NCBI GenBank assembly: GCA_021781515.1
Contig: JAJXWR010000010.1
Span: 1 to 46,809 of the forward strand
Length of the DNA: 46,809 bases
Source: Pseudomonadota bacterium
GTDB taxonomy: Bacteria > Pseudomonadota > Gammaproteobacteria > Pseudomonadales > Moraxellaceae
Direction of reading: 5' to 3'
Each line of letters opens with the position of its first letter. Position 1 is the stretch's first letter. Shown here in pieces: positions 18,805 through 29,086 of this stretch. Position numbers and translations under genes: made by a program. Below the pieces are notes generated by a model. That model was not told where the DNA came from. It saw only the letters and a list, made by a program, of their open reading frames with translations, and did no database searches.

Positions 18805-21033
18805 ATGTCCCGACCCGTTCACCTGGCCTTGGCCGGTTTGCACTGTGCCAGTTGTGTGCAACGCCTGCAACGGGAGTTGATGGCGGTTCCGGGCGTTGAG
18901 AAGGCCATTGTCAATCTCGCTGATCGTAGCGCAGAAGTTCACGGCAGTGCCGAGGAGGCTCTTTTACTGGCGGCGGTCGAGCACACCGGTTTTCAGGCCT
19001 GGGTGGTGCGTGAGTCGCGGGAAGCACTGGAGCGTCAGGAACGGGAAACCCGGCGCGAGTTGCGGCGCAAATTGCTGCGAACCTTGCTGGGTCTGCTGTT
19101 CGGTGCCTTGTTGATGTTCAGAGCCCCGCACCCGGGACCGATGCCGCTGCTGTGGGATGAAACCCGTTGGAACTGGTTCGGGTTGACGTTGCTGACGGGT
19201 GGGGTGATGCTGCTGAGTGGCTGGCATTATTACCGGGGAGCCTGGAAAGCGGCGCAGGCGCACAGTACGACGATGGATACCTTGATCAGTCTGGGAACCG
19301 TATCGGCGTATCTCTATTCATTGCTCGTTGTGCTCTGGCCTGCCGGGTTTCCGGCGGATGCGCGGCATCTGTATCTTGAATCGGCTGTCATGATTATCAC
19401 GCTGGTCAATCTGGGATCGGTTCTGGAGACTCGGGCCCGGCGAAATGCGCAGGCGGCCATCCGGACATTGGTTGAATTGCAGCCCAATGCAGCGCGACGG
19501 TTGACTGATGAGGGTGAGGTGACTGTGGCGATCCAGCAGATACGCCCGGAGGATATCTTGCTGGTACGCCCTGGAGAACGTATAGCGGTTGACGGGGTGG
19601 TGGTGGATGGCCAGTTGCACGTCGATGAATCCATGTTGACCGGTGAATACCGTCCTGTGCTGAAGGTGGTGGGGGAGCCACTGCATGCGGGCAGTAATAA
19701 TTTGTCCGGTGCAGCGAAAATGCGGGTGACCCGGATTGGTGAAGCGACCACACTGGCGGAAATTATCCGCAGGGTACGTGAGGCGCAGAATGCCCGACCG
19801 CCGATTGCCAGCCAGGTGGATCGCTGGGCCAACATTTTTGTGCCTCTGGTATTGATTATTGCCTGCCTGACCTTGTTGATCTGGTTGCTTGTCGGGCCGG
19901 CACCGCATTTGACGCATGCGCTGGTGGCAACGGTCTCGGTATTGATCATTGCCTGCCCCTGTGCGCTCGGACTGGCGGTGCCCATGTCGATCATGATGGC
20001 CTCTGATCTGGCCTCCCGTCACGGGATTCTGATCCGCGACGGTATGGCCCTGCAAATGGCCAGCCGGATGACGGTGCTGATTTTTGATAAAACAGGAACG
20101 CTGACCGAAGGCCGTGGTTCGGTCAACCATCTGCACCGTTTTCAGGAAGAGATGAGTGAAAATCAGTTATTGCAGTGGGCCGCTGCAGTGGAAAAACAGT
20201 CGGAACACGCTTTTGCTCAGGCGATTGTCCGCAAAGCTGGACAGCACGGTCTGTCGTTGCCTGAATGCAGTGATTTTCAGTCGCTGGCGGGTCTCGGAGT
20301 GAAGGGGACAGTGGAGCACAAGGCGGTGGTACTGGGTAATCCGGCCTTGTTGAGCCAGAGTGGAATTGCCCTGGATCAGGCGGCAGAACTGTTGCATCGC
20401 TGGCCTGAGGCCGGGATCAGTCCGTTGCTGATGGCGGTTGAAGGCCGTCTGGTCGCAATCTTTGGTATAGCGGATACTTTACGTGCGGATGCACACAAGG
20501 CACTGGGTCGGTTGCGACAGACAGGAATTCAGACGATGCTGCTCAGTGGTGACCATGAAACCACGACGGCGCATCTGGCGCAGTCCTTGGGTATTGACAC
20601 GTTCTGGGGAGGGATGTCTCCGGAGGAAAAACTGCGAATTATTCATGAACAGCAGATTCGTGGTGAAATCGTCGGGATGGTGGGGGACGGGATCAATGAT
20701 GCCCCGGCCTTGGCGGCGGCTGATGTGGGATTTGCGTTGGGTCGGGGGACGGATGTGGCAATGGCGGCCAGCGGCATTACCCTCACCAATGATCATCTGG
20801 ATAACCTGTTGCTGGCTGTGCGCATTTCCCGGGCAACCTTGCGCAATATCCGCCAGAATCTCACTGCTGCGTTTTTTTATAATATCATTGCCATTCCTTT
20901 CGCTGCCGGGGTGTTTTTTCATTGGACGGGCTGGCAGATGAATCCGATGATTGCGGCGGCGGCCATGACAGCCTCTTCTCTGACGGTGGTGCTGAACGCA
21001 GGCCGTCTGCGTATGTTGCGTTTGAAGGATTGA
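18805..21033 (+). CDS. copA: Cu(I)-exporting P1B-type ATPase
   Basis: Inner-membrane copper efflux ATPase of 742 aa. One N-terminal HMA domain has GLHCASC (Cys 14 and 17). Later come the transmembrane CPC motif ([13 protein letters not shown]), DKTGTLT phosphorylation site and [16 protein letters not shown]. The Cu(I)-selective signatures YNIIAIP (YNx4P) and MTASS (MxxSS) are both present. ATG 18805 has GAGG 7 bases upstream; ATG 18799 sits too close to it. dsbD follows after 6 bases. A role in loading copper into cuproenzymes (CcoI-like) is possible, but the CxxC HMA fits CopA better. Confidence 0.93.
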   Translation: MSRPVHLALAGLHCASCVQRLQRELMAVPGVEKAIVNLADRSAEVHGSAEEALLLAAVEHTGFQAWVVRESREALERQERETRRELRRKLLRTLLGLLFGALLMFRAPHPGPMPLLWDETRWNWFGLTLLTGGVMLLSGWHYYRGAWKAAQAHSTTMDTLISLGTVSAYLYSLLVVLWPAGFPADARHLYLESAVMIITLVNLGSVLETRARRNAQAAIRTLVELQPNAARRLTDEGEVTVAIQQIRPEDILLVRPGERIAVDGVVVDGQLHVDESMLTGEYRPVLKVVGEPLHAGSNNLSGAAKMRVTRIGEATTLAEIIRRVREAQNARPPIASQVDRWANIFVPLVLIIACLTLLIWLLVGPAPHLTHALVATVSVLIIACPCALGLAVPMSIMMASDLASRHGILIRDGMALQMASRMTVLIFDKTGTLTEGRGSVNHLHRFQEEMSENQLLQWAAAVEKQSEHAFAQAIVRKAGQHGLSLPECSDFQSLAGLGVKGTVEHKAVVLGNPALLSQSGIALDQAAELLHRWPEAGISPLLMAVEGRLVAIFGIADTLRADAHKALGRLRQTGIQTMLLSGDHETTTAHLAQSLGIDTFWGGMSPEEKLRIIHEQQIRGEIVGMVGDGINDAPALAAADVGFALGRGTDVAMAASGITLTNDHLDNLLLAVRISRATLRNIRQNLTAAFFYNIIAIPFAAGVFFHWTGWQMNPMIAAAAMTASSLTVVLNAGRLRMLRLKD

Positions 21034-21039
21034 TGAGTG

Positions 21040-22760
21040 ATGCGGATGTTCGTTCTATGGCTGGTGTTGTTGGTGTTGCCGTTGCAGGCGTTTTCGGGGC
21101 AGATTCTGACAGCGCAACAGGCCTATCAGATTCAGACTCAACAGCAGGGTGCCGTATTGCATGTGCATGCCCGGATTGCGCCGGACTGTTATTTGTACAG
21201 GGATCGTTTCAGGGTCAAGTCCGTGTCCTCTGCGTTGCACAGTGGAACGCCGGTTTTTCTGACGATTCCGCTGCTGAAAGACGATCCGGAATTTGGTAAA
21301 GTGGCGGTTTTTCATCGGCAGATGGATGTTGATATTCCGTTCGAGGGCCAGGGGGCATTGCTGCTGGGATGGCAGGGGTGCAATGAGCGGGTGGGTCTGT
21401 GTTATCCACCGCAAACCTTGTTGGTGGCTGTAAAGGCTGCCGCTGCCACGGCCACCGTCACCGCACAGGCCGTGCCCCGTTCCCCGGAAAGCCACCGCTC
21501 GCTGATGTTCTGGTTATACCGGCTTCTGGAATTTTATCTGGGGGGGCTGGCGATGTCGCTGACCCCTTGTGTCTGGCCGATGGTGCCCATTCTTTCCGGC
21601 ATTATCGCTAGACAGTCAGGATCTGGACAGACTGTGCCGGGGCGTACACAACGTAGCCTGCTTTCTTTGAGCTATGTGTTGGGGACGGCCTGTAGCTATG
21701 GTTTGTTGGGAGCGGTGTTTTCCGGGATGGGGCAACGCATTTCGCTGGCGCTCTGGTTCCAGACGCCGCTATGGCTGATCGGTATGAGTCTGATTTTTAT
21801 AGCCCTTGCGTTGAGTTTATTCGGTTTTTATTCGCTGCGCTTGCCGGCGGTACTGAATAATGCACTGGATACCTGGAGTCGCAGGCAGCGTTTGGGCAGT
21901 CTGGTGGGCACCTTTATGATGGGTGTTCTGGCTGCTTTGGTGGTGTCGCCCTGTGTGTCGGCACCCATGGCGGCGGCGTTGATGTACGTCAGTCAGGTGG
22001 GTAATGTTTTCCTGGGATTTCTGGCATTGTTTATTCTGGGTCTGGGTATTGGTACGCCTTTATTCCTTCTGGGTGTCTCAGAGGCGCAGTGGTTGCCCCG
22101 GGCCGGCGCATGGATGCAGGGGGTACAGGCGGCGTTGGGGGTTGGCCTGTTGGCGACGGCGGTGAATCTCCTGGCACGTTTGTTGCCGGAATTTTACGAA
22201 TGGGGACTTTATGGCCTGCTATTAATAGGCAGTGGGGTGGCGTTGGGTGCCCTGGAGGCGGCGGATTACGGATGGCCTCGGGTACGTAAAGCGGCGGGTA
22301 TCGCCTTGCTGCTGATCGGGGGATTCAGTGTGCTGCAGGCATGGACGCTGTGGCTGGGGCCGCATACGGCAGCGACCTCCGGCAATACAATGAGGGCTAC
22401 CTCCACGGGTATTGCGCCAGCGGCGGTGGTAAGTACGCCGGCAGAGTTACAGGCCATGCTGGAGCGTTATCGTGGTCAGGAAATCCTCTGGATTTCTGGG
22501 CGCGCTGGTGCATTAGTTGTCAGGAGATTGAACATGAGGTGCTGGTTGTTCCCGCCGTGCAGCAGCGTTTGCAGCAGCGACTGCTGCTGCGGGTTGACGT
22601 GACGCAGCGTACGGCTGAAACCGATGCCCTGTTGCAGCAGTTCCAGATTCCCGGGCCACCGGCGCTGATTTTACTCAACGCCGAAGGCCAGGTGCGCCGC
22701 CCCTGGTTAAATGGGGCAGTCTCGGCACAGGCGCTGATCAATTATCTGGATGGCAGATAG
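21040..22760 (+). pseudogene. dsbD: DsbD thiol:disulfide interchange protein, frameshifted
   Basis: DsbD carries reducing power from cytoplasmic thioredoxin to periplasmic DsbC, CcmG and others. Visible parts: signal peptide; alpha domain with Cys pair in CNERVGLCYPP; eight-helix membrane domain with Cys in LTPCVWPMVPI and VSPCVSAPM; and a C-terminal thioredoxin-like domain with FWARWCISCQE. The last domain is in the -1 frame. The first frame runs on from about 22486 with unrelated sequence to 22602, while LDFWARWC and the rest read to the stop at 22760. Restoring one base near 22488 gives a normal 574-codon gene. ATG 21040 is chosen; GTG 21037 and ATG 21046 are alternatives. Confidence 0.88.
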
Positions 22761-22766
22761 GCTGCC

Positions 22767-25556
22767 TTGGAAGCTTCTGCGAGTGATACGCCGTTTAGTG
22801 GATCGGATGCGGCGCTGGATCTGGTTCCTGGATGTGTGTATTGCTATGTGCTGCAGCCGGCGCAGGCGCAGGCGCTATTTTATCCGTCAGCCAATGCCTT
22901 GATTCGTTTGCACCATGATTATCGACCGCTGCGCCTGAGTGAGGGGGTCTGGCGACTGACGGGATTCAAGGCGGAAATCTTTACTCAGGGTGATGTTTTT
23001 TCCCTGGGGCGGTTGATTGTTCGGGATGAGCGGGAAAAAATGGCGACCTTGCTGAAGGCAGCGGCAGCGACGGGGGAGGTCTTTGAACTGCTTTACCGGA
23101 TATGTGGAGCCGGTTCAGAGTTGCACTGGCTGACGGAACGGGGGCGGATCCGCTGGGAAGGTGATCAGTGCCGGATTGAAGGCTGGTTGCTGGATGTCAG
23201 TAATCAGAAACAGGCTGAAGAAAGTGAGCAGGTGTATCGTTTGCTGGTGGCTGGAACCCGAACGGGTTTTCTGGCAATGGATGACGTGGGAACGGTTCAA
23301 GAGGTGAATGAGCCGCTGCTACAACTGTTGGGTCTGGCGCAGGCGGCACAGATGCAGCAACGCTCCATTTATGGGTGGGTGGCCCGAGAATCTCAGGAAA
23401 CGATGGCGCGTTTTTTGTTGCAGGTGGTTCGGGAAGGTGCGGTACGTGATGTTGAGATTGATTTCAGAAATAGTGATGGCCGTATCGTTACTTTAGCCTT
23501 GCATGCCGTCGCTACCCAGGGGGAATATGAAGTACTGATACGTTGTCTGATGCTGGATGTCACCCAGATTCGCCAGGAGCAGCGAGAACTGCGTCAGAGC
23601 AGAAATCTGCTGGCAGAATCACAACGTATTGCCGGGTTGGGTTTCTGGGTAGAAACAGCAGCGGGTCACGACAACTATGCGTCGCCGGAATTGCTGGAAT
23701 TACTGGGTCTGCGTGCAGATCAGGCCTTTACCGGGCAGGCGATGTTGCTGGGGTGTGTGCGAGAAGCGGATCGCCGTCTTGTACAGGCACGATGGGCGCA
23801 GGGAGACGCTGATGGACAAGCGTTTTCCATGGAATTTATAGTGGAACTGGCACCGGGCCTGCAGCGGATTGTGCGCAGCAATATCCGTTATGAACTCTCT
23901 GCGGGCGGGCTGCGGTTGCGTACCTTTGGGGTGTTACAGGATATTACGGCCTTTCGTCAGGCAGAACAGGCGCTCCTGCAGTCGGAACAGCGTTATCGTT
24001 CCCTGTTTGCGACCAGTATTGATGGTATTTGTATGTTATCGCTGGCAGGAGTCATAGAGGAGGCGAATCCTGCCTTTCTGGAAATTGTCGGCTACGAGGC
24101 TGAGGACTTGCGGGGGTGCAGCGAACGAGCGATTACGCCAGTGCAGTGGCACGCACTGGATGCACAGGTGCTGCAAGAACAGATTCTGCTCCAGGGGTAC
24201 TGCGAGTCGTATCGCAAGGAGTACATTCATTCCACTGGCCGAAACGTGCCGGTCAGTGTGCGCCAGTGGCTGGTGCGTGATGCGGCGCAGCAGCCGGTAC
24301 GTATCATGGCAATGGTGCGTGATATTACCGAGTACAAAAAAATCGAGCAGGAACGGGAACATTTGCAACGTGCCGTGCAGCAGGCGCAGAAAATGGAAGC
24401 CATTGGGCATTTGACGGGCGGCATTGCGCATGATTTTAATAATATTCTGACCAGTATTCTCGGGTATTCGGATCTGGCTTTACGCCAGTTGAGCGATCAG
24501 TCGCAACCCCGGTTGCTGAAATACCTGCAACAGATCAAGACGGCCGGAGAACGGGCCCGCGAACTGATCGCACAGATGTTGTTATTTAGTCGGGGAGGGA
24601 TCAGTTCAGGACGTATTCAGGATATATGCGAAACAGTGCAGGCGACCTTGCGGATGCTGCGCCCCACCTTACCAGCTTCCATTCGCATCCGCAGTCATCT
24701 GGAGGCGCAGGTGGCACCGGTGATGATTGATACGGTGCAGTTGCAACAGGTCATCATGAATCTGGTGATCAATGCGCGGGATGCCTCCGGAGAACGTGGA
24801 GAAATCCGTATCGACGTACGTGATACGCAGATCAGTCAAGCGCACTGCGCCTCTTGTCATCAGCCATTTCAGGGGGATTTTGTGCAGATCAGCGTGCGCG
24901 ATGGGGGCTCCGGCATAGAACCGGTGTTGTTGCAGCGTATTTTTGATCCGTTTTTTACCACCAAACCGGTTGGGCAGGGCACTGGAATGGGGCTGTCCGT
25001 GGTGCATGGTATTGTCCATGAATTCTCAGGGCATTTACAGGTGCATTCCTGGACGGGACAGAACACGATACAACAGGGCGGGACAGAAAAAACCGGAACG
25101 GAGTTTTGTGTTTATTTTCCCTGTCGTACCGCACAGGAAGAGATCGCTTTAGTCCCGGCAGTGTTGCCGTTGCAGCCGATGAACCGGCAATACCGGCTAG
25201 TGGTGGTCGATGATGAAGTGGCTATTATCCGTATGTTACAGGATTTACTGCAGTTGCAGGGGTATGAGGTGGTCAGTTTCAGTGATTCGCGACAGGCGTT
25301 ACAATGGATGCAGGATCCTGTCCGGGAGGTGGACTTATTGCTGACCGATCATATTATGCCGGGTTTGTCCGGAGCGGATCTGGCGCAGCAGATGCTGTTG
25401 ATCCGGCCTTTGCTGAAGGTGGTGATGATCAGTGCCCAGGCCGATCTGCTGCAGCGGCGTCGGGAAACCCCGTTTCCCTGGGTGCTGCTCAATAAACCGC
25501 TGGATGTAGAGCAGTTGCTGGGCACGTTGGCCAATGTACTACAGTCGGTGGGGTAG
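22767..25556 (+). CDS. Multi-PAS hybrid sensor histidine kinase
   Basis: Apparently cytoplasmic kinase of 929 aa without clear membrane helices. About four PAS-like modules fill residues 50-530; the one at about 405-510 (YRSLFATSIDGICML) is the clearest. HisKA follows with His about 555 in TGGIAHDFNNILTSILGYSDL, quoted in part. The ATPase has NLVINARDAS and GTGMGLSVVHG. The C-terminal receiver has Asp 861 (LLLTDHIMPG). Start TTG 22767 lies 6 bases past dsbD and has a weak RBS. It is followed after 5 bases by a lone receiver gene. The signal is unknown; proximity to copA-dsbD hints at redox or metal sensing, as inference. Confidence 0.87.
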   Translation: MEASASDTPFSGSDAALDLVPGCVYCYVLQPAQAQALFYPSANALIRLHHDYRPLRLSEGVWRLTGFKAEIFTQGDVFSLGRLIVRDEREKMATLLKAAAATGEVFELLYRICGAGSELHWLTERGRIRWEGDQCRIEGWLLDVSNQKQAEESEQVYRLLVAGTRTGFLAMDDVGTVQEVNEPLLQLLGLAQAAQMQQRSIYGWVARESQETMARFLLQVVREGAVRDVEIDFRNSDGRIVTLALHAVATQGEYEVLIRCLMLDVTQIRQEQRELRQSRNLLAESQRIAGLGFWVETAAGHDNYASPELLELLGLRADQAFTGQAMLLGCVREADRRLVQARWAQGDADGQAFSMEFIVELAPGLQRIVRSNIRYELSAGGLRLRTFGVLQDITAFRQAEQALLQSEQRYRSLFATSIDGICMLSLAGVIEEANPAFLEIVGYEAEDLRGCSERAITPVQWHALDAQVLQEQILLQGYCESYRKEYIHSTGRNVPVSVRQWLVRDAAQQPVRIMAMVRDITEYKKIEQEREHLQRAVQQAQKMEAIGHLTGGIAHDFNNILTSILGYSDLALRQLSDQSQPRLLKYLQQIKTAGERARELIAQMLLFSRGGISSGRIQDICETVQATLRMLRPTLPASIRIRSHLEAQVAPVMIDTVQLQQVIMNLVINARDASGERGEIRIDVRDTQISQAHCASCHQPFQGDFVQISVRDGGSGIEPVLLQRIFDPFFTTKPVGQGTGMGLSVVHGIVHEFSGHLQVHSWTGQNTIQQGGTEKTGTEFCVYFPCRTAQEEIALVPAVLPLQPMNRQYRLVVVDDEVAIIRMLQDLLQLQGYEVVSFSDSRQALQWMQDPVREVDLLLTDHIMPGLSGADLAQQMLLIRPLLKVVMISAQADLLQRRRETPFPWVLLNKPLDVEQLLGTLANVLQSVG

Positions 25557-25561
25557 GGGCG

Positions 25562-25933
25562 ATGAAATTACTGGTGGTTGATGATGATCCGCTGTTGTTG
25601 GAATTGATGCAGGATATGCTGGAAGGCCAGGGGTATGCGTTGTTGCTGGCGGCCAATGGAGCGCAAGCCTGGGAAATTTTACAGACGGGTGATGTTGATA
25701 TTGTGCTCACCGATCTGGTGATGCCTGAGCAGGACGGGGTGAGTCTGATTACCCAGATTCGCCGGAATTTTCCCGGGATCCGTATTATTGCCATGTCGGG
25801 ACGCAGTCAGAATGATCTGGATATTGACTCGTTGCAGTTGGTGCGGGTGCTGGGGGCAGATGCGACGCTGACCAAACCGTTTAGCTTGGAACAGATGGAG
25901 TTGTTGTTGGCGGCAATGAGTTCACGGCACTAA
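25562..25933 (+). CDS. Single-domain response regulator
   Basis: CheY-like receiver of 123 aa with no output domain. DDD at 7-9, phospho-accepting Asp 51 in IVLTDLVMPEQDG, the Ser of AMSGRS and Lys of LTKPFS are all present, so it should be phosphorylatable. It follows the hybrid kinase by 5 bases and is the likely partner, acting by protein contact or as a phosphate sink. Start ATG 25562 follows GTAGGGGCG. Confidence 0.9.
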   Translation: MKLLVVDDDPLLLELMQDMLEGQGYALLLAANGAQAWEILQTGDVDIVLTDLVMPEQDGVSLITQIRRNFPGIRIIAMSGRSQNDLDIDSLQLVRVLGADATLTKPFSLEQMELLLAAMSSRH

Positions 25934-25996
25934 ATTAAATTTTTATCAGTTTGTGCAGTTACTATCCCGGCCTTACATCATACACAGGAGGACAAG

Positions 25997-26869
25997 GTGG
26001 TGGACGAAGCAGCAAGTTCCAGTTTATCACGTACTGAGTTCAATAAATTGCAAAAGCGGCTGCGGCGCTTCGTGGGTCAGGCGATTGAGGATTATGCCAT
26101 GATTCAAGAAGGTGACAAGGTCATGGTGTGTTTGTCCGGTGGCAAGGACAGCTACACTTTGCTGGATATTTTATTGAATCTACAGACCAGTGCGCCCATT
26201 CGTTTTGAGATTGTCGCCGTGAATCTGGATCAGAAACAGCCGGGCTTCCCCGAGGACGTGCTGCCAACTTACTTAAGTTCCAGAGGCATTCCTTTTTATA
26301 TTCTGGAAAAAGATACTTACAGTGTGGTTAAACAGTTGACCCCGCAAGGCAAGACCTATTGCACCGTCTGTTCACGATTGCGACGGGGAAGTCTCTATGG
26401 GTTTGCCAGGAAAATTGGAGCCACTAAAGTCGCACTTGGGCATCACCGGGATGATATTCTCGCCACATTTTTTCTCAACCTTTTTTTTAATGGCAAAATC
26501 AAGGCGATGCCCCCAAAATTGTTGAGTGATGATGGGGAGAATATTCTGATCCGGCCGCTGGCCTATTGCAAGGAAGAAGATATTATTCCCTATGCGAGAC
26601 AGCGGGCTTTTCCCATTATTCCCTGTAATCTGTGTGGTTCGCAGGAACATCTGCAACGGGTCGCTGTGCGGGAGATGCTGAAGACCTGGGATCAGGCGCA
26701 TCCGCATCGGCTGGACAGTATTTTTACGGCGTTGAGCAGCGTAGCACCTTCGCAATTGCTGGATCAGCAGTTATTTGACTTCCTGGGTCTGGAAGCCAAG
26801 CGCCGGGCCACCTTGGTTAGTGAAGTAGTATCAGATTCCCGGATCAATACCCTGGATCTCAGTGACTAG
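25997..26869 (+). CDS. ttcA: tRNA 2-thiocytidine synthetase TtcA
   Basis: Iron-sulfur PP-loop enzyme that thiolates cytidine 32 in certain tRNAs using ATP. The 290 aa protein has the PP-loop [15 protein letters not shown] (about residue 45), a CTVCSRLR pair binding the 4Fe-4S cluster, and a third cysteine region PCNLCGSQ. It starts with GTG at 25997, 5 bases after AGGAGG. Its 3' end overlaps that of convergent prfC by 11 bases, which may produce antisense pairing of the two messages. Confidence 0.95.
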   Translation: MVDEAASSSLSRTEFNKLQKRLRRFVGQAIEDYAMIQEGDKVMVCLSGGKDSYTLLDILLNLQTSAPIRFEIVAVNLDQKQPGFPEDVLPTYLSSRGIPFYILEKDTYSVVKQLTPQGKTYCTVCSRLRRGSLYGFARKIGATKVALGHHRDDILATFFLNLFFNGKIKAMPPKLLSDDGENILIRPLAYCKEEDIIPYARQRAFPIIPCNLCGSQEHLQRVAVREMLKTWDQAHPHRLDSIFTALSSVAPSQLLDQQLFDFLGLEAKRRATLVSEVVSDSRINTLDLSD

Positions 26870-28451
26870 CGGCGGCATGGTGCTCGCGGGTGGGGCGAAA
26901 CTGGATATCCGGCCAACGTTCCTGCATAAGTTGCAGGTTCACCCGGCTAGGTGCCAGGTAAGTGAGGTGGCCACCGCCGTCGAGGGATAGTTGATCATGG
27001 GCTTTTTTGCGAAACTCGGTCAACTGACGTTCATCGTTGGCATAAATCCAGCGGACGGTGGACAGTGTGACCGGTTCGTAGATACATTCCACTTTATATT
27101 CTTCCAGCAGTCGAAAGGCCACGACATCGAACTGCAATAAGCCAATGGCACCCAGAATCAGGTCATTGTTGATCAGTGGCATAAACACCTGCGTGGCCCC
27201 TTCTTCTGACAGTTCTTTCAGTCCTTTTTGCAGTTGTTTGCTCCTTAATGGATCCCGTAGCCGCACCCGACGGAACAATTCCGGGGCAAAGTTCGGAATG
27301 CCCTGAAAATTCAGGCGTTCGCCGTCGGTAAACGTATCGCCAATCTGGATGGTGCCATGGTTGTGCAAGCCAATGATATCCCCGGCCCAGGCTTCTTCGA
27401 GGTGTTCACGTTCGCCGGCCAGAAAGGTCAGGGCATCGCTGATGCGCACTTCTTTGCCTGTACGTACCTGGAGCATTTTCATGCCACGGTCATAGTGACC
27501 TGAACAGATGCGCAGAAAAGCGATGCGATCCCGGTGTTTTGGATCCATATTGGCCTGGATTTTAAACACAAAACCGGTAAAGCCCGGTTCATCGGCCTGT
27601 ACGATTCGCTCGGCCGCTGCTTGTTGTTCCGGGGCTGGGGCATGATCCACCAGCAGGTTCAGGACGTGATTTACCCCGAAATTTCCAAGTGCAGTACCAA
27701 AAAAAACAGGCGACAGCGTTCCTTTCAGAAAGGCCGCCGGATCGAAGGCATGGCTGGCACCGCGCAGCAGTTCCAAGGTATCCCGCAGCTGGCGGATTTC
27801 ATCGCCGAGCAACTGGTCGGCCTGCGGATGGTGCAGTCCTTCAATAATCTGGTCCTCGATCAGTTCGCTGCCGTGTCCCGCCTGATACAGATAGATCCGG
27901 TCTTCTATCAGATGGTAAACACCGCGGAATTGTCGGCCGGAGCCGATCGGCCAGGTGACCGGGGCGCAGCGGATTTTTAATACGGATTCGATCTCATCAA
28001 GCAGATCGACGGGTTCGCGGATTTCCCGATCCAGTTTGTTGATAAACGAAATAATCGGGGTGTTGCGCATCCGGCAGACGTCCATCAGTTTGATGGTACG
28101 GTCTTCCACCCCTTTGGCCGCATCAATCACCATCAGGGCAGAATCCACCGCCGTTAGGGTGCGGTAGGTGTCTTCGGAAAAATCCTCGTGACCTGGGGTG
28201 TCCAGCAAATTGATGACATGTTCACGGAAAGGGAATTGCATGACAGAGGTCGTAATGGAAATACCGCGCTGCTTTTCCATGGTCATCCAGTCGGAGGTGG
28301 CATGACGGTCAGACTTGCGGCTTTTGACGGTGCCAGCAATCTGGATCGCCCGCCCCCAGAGCAACAGTTTCTCGGTGATGGTGGTCTTGCCCGCATCCGG
28401 GTGCGAGATGATTGCAAAGGTACGGCGGAGGGAAACAGGGGTCGGTGACAT
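26859..28451 (-). CDS. prfC: Peptide chain release factor 3
   Basis: GTPase that removes RF1/RF2 from the ribosome after peptide release; 530 aa, standard length. The G domain shows [15 protein letters not shown] (P loop), [24 protein letters not shown] and NKLDRE. Domain II and the RF3 C-terminal domain are complete ([17 protein letters not shown]). ATG 28451 is preferred over TTG 28454. It is convergent with ttcA and divergent from umuD. Confidence 0.96.
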   Translation of the reverse strand: MSPTPVSLRRTFAIISHPDAGKTTITEKLLLWGRAIQIAGTVKSRKSDRHATSDWMTMEKQRGISITTSVMQFPFREHVINLLDTPGHEDFSEDTYRTLTAVDSALMVIDAAKGVEDRTIKLMDVCRMRNTPIISFINKLDREIREPVDLLDEIESVLKIRCAPVTWPIGSGRQFRGVYHLIEDRIYLYQAGHGSELIEDQIIEGLHHPQADQLLGDEIRQLRDTLELLRGASHAFDPAAFLKGTLSPVFFGTALGNFGVNHVLNLLVDHAPAPEQQAAAERIVQADEPGFTGFVFKIQANMDPKHRDRIAFLRICSGHYDRGMKMLQVRTGKEVRISDALTFLAGEREHLEEAWAGDIIGLHNHGTIQIGDTFTDGERLNFQGIPNFAPELFRRVRLRDPLRSKQLQKGLKELSEEGATQVFMPLINNDLILGAIGLLQFDVVAFRLLEEYKVECIYEPVTLSTVRWIYANDERQLTEFRKKAHDQLSLDGGGHLTYLAPSRVNLQLMQERWPDIQFRPTREHHAAASH

Positions 28452-28510
28452 CAATGCGTATCTTCAGTGGGCGTAGTGTGGGAGTTGCTTCTTTAACATT
28501 TCATCAGGCT

Positions 28511-28539
28511 ATTATACGGGGCGTGGCGTTTTTGGACAA
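28511..28539 (-). promoter_or_regulatory. prfC promoter
   Basis: On the minus strand TTGTCC (28534-28539) and a perfect TATAAT (28511-28516) are separated by 17 bases. The start would fall about 50 bases upstream of prfC. Confidence 0.65.
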
Positions 28540-28612
28540 TGTCTGATGCCCGGATTGCCAGCATAAGAAAACATCAGTAAAAACTTGTGTCATTGCCAAA
28601 CCTGAGTATATA

Positions 28613-28628
28613 CTGTATGTAATAACAG
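28613..28628 (+). promoter_or_regulatory. LexA (SOS) box upstream of umuDC
   Basis: CTGTATGTAATAACAG matches the gammaproteobacterial LexA consensus CTGT-N8-ACAG exactly. TTGCCA at 28593-28598 with TATGTA at 28616-28621 (17-base spacing) would put the operator over the -10 box. The site lies 39 bases before the umuD start. Confidence 0.88.
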
Positions 28629-28646
28629 ATTGCGAGTGATCGAGGC

Positions 28647-28673
28647 CATGCAATGAGGAACATGCAATGAGGA
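28647..28673 (+). repeat. 13-base tandem duplication over the umuD start
   Basis: CATGCAATGAGGA is repeated at 28647-28659 and 28661-28673. Each copy holds an ATG. The first copy supplies GAGGAA as RBS for the umuD start in the second; its own ATG codons reach stops almost at once. Confidence 0.85.
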
Positions 28674-29086
28674 GTGAATGCCGGATTGACACCCCTATCC
28701 CGCTGTATGCGGAACGGATTTCGGCGGGGTTTCCTTCGCCGGCGCAGGATTATATCGAGAAGCGTCTGGATCTGAATGAACTGTGTATCCGGCATCCGGC
28801 AGCGACTTATTTTGTCCGGGTGGCAGGAGATTCCATGCAGGAAGCAGGTATTTTGCCTGAGGATATTCTGATCGTAGACCGGGCCTTGCAGGCGGCGCAC
28901 GGGGATGTGGTCATTGCCGGAATATTGGGGGAATTAACGGTAAAAATGCTGGAATTGCAGCCACGGGTACGCCTGGTTCCTAAAAATGCAGCGTATACAC
29001 CCATTGAAATGACCGAAGGGGTGGACCTGGATATTTTTGGGGTGGTGACGCATGTGGTGCGGGCACTGCGTACGGCGGAGCGATGA
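28667..29086 (+). CDS. umuD: UmuD, SOS translesion polymerase subunit
   Basis: LexA-like S24 peptidase of 139 aa. RecA-stimulated self-cleavage gives UmuD', which with UmuC forms DNA polymerase V. The cleavage site Ala-Gly lies in [12 protein letters not shown], the nucleophile Ser in [10 protein letters not shown] and the general base Lys in ELTVKMLEL. The C-terminus [11 protein letters not shown] is typical. Its stop overlaps the umuC start as ATGA. A LexA box lies just upstream. Confidence 0.95.
   Translation: MRSECRIDTPIPLYAERISAGFPSPAQDYIEKRLDLNELCIRHPAATYFVRVAGDSMQEAGILPEDILIVDRALQAAHGDVVIAGILGELTVKMLELQPRVRLVPKNAAYTPIEMTEGVDLDIFGVVTHVVRALRTAER

Noticed and set aside
22483-22492. Programmed -1 frameshift in dsbD
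   Set aside because: The site AATCCTCTGG has no slippery heptamer and re-pairing of the CTC tRNA on CCT is poor, so a mutation or sequencing error is more likely.
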